Shown: one piece after another, positions 60,448 through 64,000 of the stretch
Layout: every line of letters begins with the position of its first letter
How positions within the stretch are numbered: position 1 is the first letter of the stretch
DNA from: Lunularia cruciata
Taxonomy: Eukaryota; Streptophyta; Marchantiopsida; Lunulariales; Lunulariaceae
Direction of reading: 5' to 3'
Assembly: GCA_948567375.1 (NCBI GenBank)
Contig: OX419757.1
Span: 53,627,665 to 53,691,664 of the forward strand
DNA length: 64,000 nucleotides
Made by a program: the position numbers and the translations under genes
The notes under the pieces: model-generated
Databases searched by the model: none
What the model was told of the DNA's origin: nothing
What the model saw: the letters and a program-made list of their open reading frames with translations, nothing else

Positions 60448-61806
60448 TGTCACGCCATTTGTAGTTCCGCATCTAGATGCTCGGACACTGGAGTTCTAGT
60501 GATGGTAGTTAGAGTTATTCTAGCAGTTTCTCAGGGACTACTTTTCGATGGTTAGATTTTGTGTTCGGGGTACTGACTTCACGGTAGGGCCCACCGTCAC
60601 TTTGCACCGTTTGCACCGTCGAGTGTGCCGTCAACGGGACCGTTAGGGTTTCAGGGCTAGCTTGAGTCCAGGGGGTATAGTTTTGAAGTGAGCTCCAGAG
60701 AGCTCACTTCTTTGATGTTGAGCCTTTGAGTTCCTGGCTATGGTGGATAGAGGCCGGCGAGCATCACCTGGATTCTCTATGCTTGAGTGGGTGTGGCTTG
60801 ACTGTAATCAGTGCCCAGTTGTTGGCAGTTTATAGAGTGATAGATCAAGTACTGATCTGAGTTGAGTTGAGTTGAAAGTGTTAAGCAATCTGATTACAGC
60901 AGAGAAGTGAAGTCAGGGGGAAATTGGGTGCAGGAACGTTGAGTGTTGGTGGTATCTCCAAGCTTGGTGGATCGTGGTAGCTCGATTCAAGTTCTATGTT
61001 TCCCTAGTGTGCAGAAGCTCGTTCAGTTGATGCAGATTTGGCAGTTAGGCGGACGGTGTGCGGAAGCGCTGGCCAAATTTTGAGCAAAGAAGGAGCAATT
61101 TTTGAGCAGTGTTGTGATTTTGAGCTCAAGAGGTGAAGGCAGGATCAATTTGCTACGAGTTGGGCTCAAAAAGTGAAATTGAAGGTGGAGTTGGAAAGCT
61201 CTTCTCATGAAATTGTGATTTGGAAAAACCCGTTTTGTCAATTTGGCTCGAGTAGAAAGTTAGCAGGGGATTTGGCGGACATCCATCTTTAGGGGTTATG
61301 TCAAATTTACGTCAGATTTTGGGCCAGAATTGGAGGAGTTTTGCTGTTTGGCCAGATTTGGAGAAGTTTCGCTAGTTTGGAGGAGTTTCACAAATTTGGT
61401 GAAGTTTCGCCAATTTTGGAGGAGGTTCGAAGTGGCAACAAGAAAGGCCTCATTTGGCTGAATTTCGGCGTTTTGAGGCATAGGGCTGTGGGCTATGAGA
61501 GGCTACGAAGGCCTAAAAGGGCCAGCAAGCCAGCTTGCTGGCGTGAGGCTAGCTAGTTTAGTGTAGATCTTGGTCATTGGTTGGCAAAATCTGCCTTTCT
61601 TGCTAGATTGTGCGCAACAAGGTTTGACCCCTAGATCTCTTGTTCCTAGACTGGTGCCCTAGCCAATTGGTCCACCCTCACTTGTTGTCATAGTGATTGT
61701 GCCACTGTTATCTATACACATGTAACTTTGGCTATGAGAGGCAGTTTGATCCCATTCTTGGTGATCCTGGTAGCTTAGGACTTAGATACGAACTACTCTT
61801 ATGTCA
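60448..61806 (+). repeat. 5' LTR of copy 2e (modules A and C)
   Basis: The left end is exact, since it interrupts copy 2d gag sequence (compare 28640). The right end is placed next to the primer-binding-like site. Within it are a 10-bp hairpin at 60686-60709 (AAGTGAGCTC, loop CAGA, GAGCTCACTT) and another at 61521-61542 (GCCAGCAAGC, CA, GCTTGCTGGC). Confidence 0.65.
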
Positions 61807-61815
61807 AATGCCAAA

Positions 61816-61830
61816 TGGTGGCAGAGTCAG
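61816..61830 (+). promoter_or_regulatory. Primer-binding-like site of copy 2e
   Basis: TGGTGGCAGAGTCAG. It begins with the TGG expected opposite a tRNA 3' CCA and is conserved in copy 2a (30563-30577, minus). The tRNA was not identified. Confidence 0.55.
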
Positions 61831-62395
61831 TCCCGTGTTGTGTTATGAGATGGAGGGTTTTTGTTTAGATTTCTTGTGATTGGATCCTCTCCATTCTCTG
61901 CTTTCTGTTTGTGCACCACGTTTGTGTGAGGTGCCCTGACTTTTGAGCGTTTGTGCTCTAGTGTGCTCTCGGTGGTGAGGCTGGAGTGATGACCAGTCAG
62001 ACTACCTTTGTTTCTCTCTGGTGAGGCAGGAAGTGATGACCTGCAGACCGTGAGAGTGCGTGTTATGATGGCAGGTTACAGGTTGCCCTTCCCCTAGTGT
62101 AGTTATCTCGGTAGAGTTACATTAGTAGGTGGTGTTTAGTTGGTGTTGGCACTTGGTGGGGTGCTTGCGGTTGCGACTTGCGGTTGCAGTTGGTGGTTCG
62201 GGTTTGCTGTTGCAGTTACGTGGTCACGACGGAGTTCTTTGAAGATTCCAAAGGAGTTAGCCTTGTAGTACGCAGTGGGTTTACTCTGAGTGGCACTCGG
62301 TATCAGCCTGTATATCTTAGGTCCCAGTGAGGGAGGAGATTGACTTTGAGTTGGAGTTCGACACATGAGCTGATTCAGTTGAGAGTGCACTTGGT

Positions 62396-63950
62396 GTGTC
62401 TGCACTGTTGTTGTGGGACATGGACAAGATTTATGGGGCCTCCAAAGGCCCTAGGCGTTACTCTGGTACAGTGGGTACCATTGAGTTGGATGACTTCATC
62501 CAGGAGTTTGATAGTTGGTGTGATCTGCAGCAGATGCGGAACCCGACTTTGTTCACACCTTTCATGGCATGGAAGGGGTTGTTTCAGCACTTGGAGGGTC
62601 CACCGATGGATGACTACCATGAGTTCAGGAGAGCTCATTTGGAGGAGATTGAGTTATGGAGACAATATTGGTCTCCGCACTATGTCTCCATCACTTCAGG
62701 CTCGGTGGCCAGGATTAGATCGACTGTATCTACGAGTTCTAGCTCGAGTAGTGTGGGTGGAGCTAGTGGAGGTGCACTAGCTGAAGATAGTGCTACTACA
62801 AGTGGAGGTACCGCTGCAGGAGGTGGTGTGGTACCGGGGTTTAACCCCATGGTTGAGTTCTTCCTATGTTTGAGGGGAGTGCGGACTGACAAGCTGAGGA
62901 GCTTGCAAGAGTTCCAGCGGAAGGCTGGAGAGAGCCTACGTGAGGCATACACTCGCATGAGGCGGCTGATCAGTTTCACTTAGGGAGTTACTGAGGCCCA
63001 GGCAGTCCAGTTTTGGTATGGGATACTGGACAAGGAGTTGCAACGTAGAGTTCGTGATGCTACGTTGTTGCAGGCTACTTCGCCCACTTTGGCAATAGTC
63101 TTTGGTTTGGCAGCGTATTGAGCTCAACATGGTGGAGGAGAGAGTGGTGACAGCTGGACTTGGTAGAGAGACCTCATCCACGGTTGTGACTTCTTCTAGA
63201 GTGCAACAGAGTGCAACACGCCCAGTTGGTTTTCGAGGACATGGTGGACAACCCAGATCCTATGGAGCGAGTGGAGGGCCTAGTGGAGCGAGTGGAGGGC
63301 CTAGTGGAGCTAGACCCTTACCCTCATTTTCGGGTCAGCAGCAGCCAATGAGTGGTGGTGTTGCTTGTTGGACTTGTGGTGGACCTCACCATAGGAGAGA
63401 GTGTACTCAGGGCAGCGGACTTGATACCACTGGTGCATCACAGCCAGCACAGAGGCAGTGTGAGCATTGCCACAGATTTGGTCACACTAGTGACCGGTGT
63501 TTTGACCTACACCCGGAGTTACGGAGTGGTAGGGCTGCTATGGCAGGTAGTAGAGGAGCTCCAATTCATGGAGGACAAGGTGGTAGAGGTGGTGGTAGAG
63601 GATCTACACCTAGTAGGGGTGCAATACCTGCCCTTACTTCTGACACAACTATGGCTACTTGGATTGAGCAGTTGGAGCAAAGATTGGCTAGTATGGCTAT
63701 TGCTTAGAGGAGATCAGATTCGGGTGCTGAGGCTTCCACCTCATATGTTGGTGATAGAGATGCTTTGGACTTCATGTGCGGAGCAGCACAGGTGGATGCA
63801 TCTGCAGCAGTGGCTAGGAGTGCAATACGTGCTCCAGAGCCTAGAGGAGCATCAATGGAGTTGGACCCACAGAGAGGAGAGGTTGGGAGACACGTCAGAC
63901 TTCCCCAGTCTTTCACGCTATCTGAGGCATTGTAGATGACATCCATGGTT
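62396..63950 (+). mobile_element. gag region of family-2 copy 2e
   Basis: Structural polyprotein of the retroelement. Parts seen: a capsid-like helical region (about 62420-62700), a Ser/Gly/Ala linker, a second conserved block (FLCLRGVRTDKLRSLQEFQR, about 62860-62920), two 21-bp repeats coding GASGGPS (63264-63310), and two Cys/His motifs (CWTCGGPHHRREC and CEHCHRFGHTSDRC, about 63365-63505; the second fits the CX2CX4HX4C zinc knuckle exactly), followed by a Gly/Arg-rich stretch that could bind RNA. Protein sequence is shared with the minus-strand gag at 28458-29039 of copy 2a. Confidence 0.75.
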
Positions 63951-64000
63951 CCTAGACATCCCAGTGTAGGTGTGGTAGGTGGTGATGGAGTACCTGATGG

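Larger units (their letters stand above)
60448..64000 (+). mobile_element. Family-2 copy 2e, young-looking: 5' LTR, leader and gag (continues past the window)
   Basis: 5' LTR from TGTCACGCC (60448) to about 61806 (modules A and C), primer-binding-like TGGTGGCAGAGTCAG (61816-61830), leader, then gag from about 62396. Gag frames at 62396-62983 and 63102-63707 give a capsid-like region (TIELDDFIQEFDSWCDLQQM), a Ser/Gly-rich linker, a GASGGPS repeat and two zinc-knuckle-like motifs. CpG sites are frequent and frames long compared with copy 2a, so this is the youngest family-2 copy here; it carries few breaks as far as can be seen, and the rest lies outside the window. Confidence 0.8.

Overview
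The window looks like nuclear DNA of a land plant, possibly a bryophyte, lycophyte or fern; I cannot name the species. Evidence: one spliced gene encodes a protein with a chloroplast transit peptide and several membrane spans, and about two thirds of the window is layered plant-type Ty3/gypsy LTR retrotransposons. I see no rRNA or tRNA gene, no bacterial operon and no CRISPR array.

Layout: 1-899 holds tails of two different LTRs and a perfect 102-bp tandem duplication. 1490-2254 is a decayed non-LTR-like retroelement fragment. 3.3-4.6 kb is a two-exon gene for a plastid membrane protein. 5.2-10.06 kb is a non-coding, pyrimidine-rich block of recurring modules that carry a small hairpin whose arms change together. 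10.39-10.68 kb is a probable exon on the minus strand. 14.98-15.61 kb is a single-exon gene for a 211-residue acidic protein. 18.0-19.4 kb is an AT-rich gene desert. 19.8-20.1 kb is a polypurine tract with a long (GA)n microsatellite.

From 21.3 kb to the end the DNA is nested retroelements of three families. Family 1 (LTR TGTAACACCC...GAGACA, 680 bp) has a partial minus-strand pol at 35.5-39.35 kb and several LTR remnants. Family 2 (LTR TGTCACGCC...) has gag with zinc knuckles, protease, RT-RNase H, integrase and, unusually, a PHD-finger-like C-terminus; five copies or parts are present, the youngest-looking entering the window's right edge. Family 3 is a chromodomain-bearing chromovirus with one copy carrying both LTRs (47.57-53.18 kb, minus) and one partial copy (39.35-44.26 kb, plus); its LTRs carry an array of heat-shock-element-like motifs upstream of the TATA box.

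The insertions give a relative order: an old family-2 copy (46.0-60.45 kb, minus) was entered by the chromovirus, by a 3.5-kb chimeric element that itself holds a solo family-2 LTR, by a family-1 LTR fragment, and finally cut at 60,447 by a young family-2 copy. The two host genes and the candidate exon lie only in the first 16 kb. The items most worth following are the PHD-bearing gypsy lineage, the heat-shock-like LTR promoter and the hairpin-bearing repeat block.
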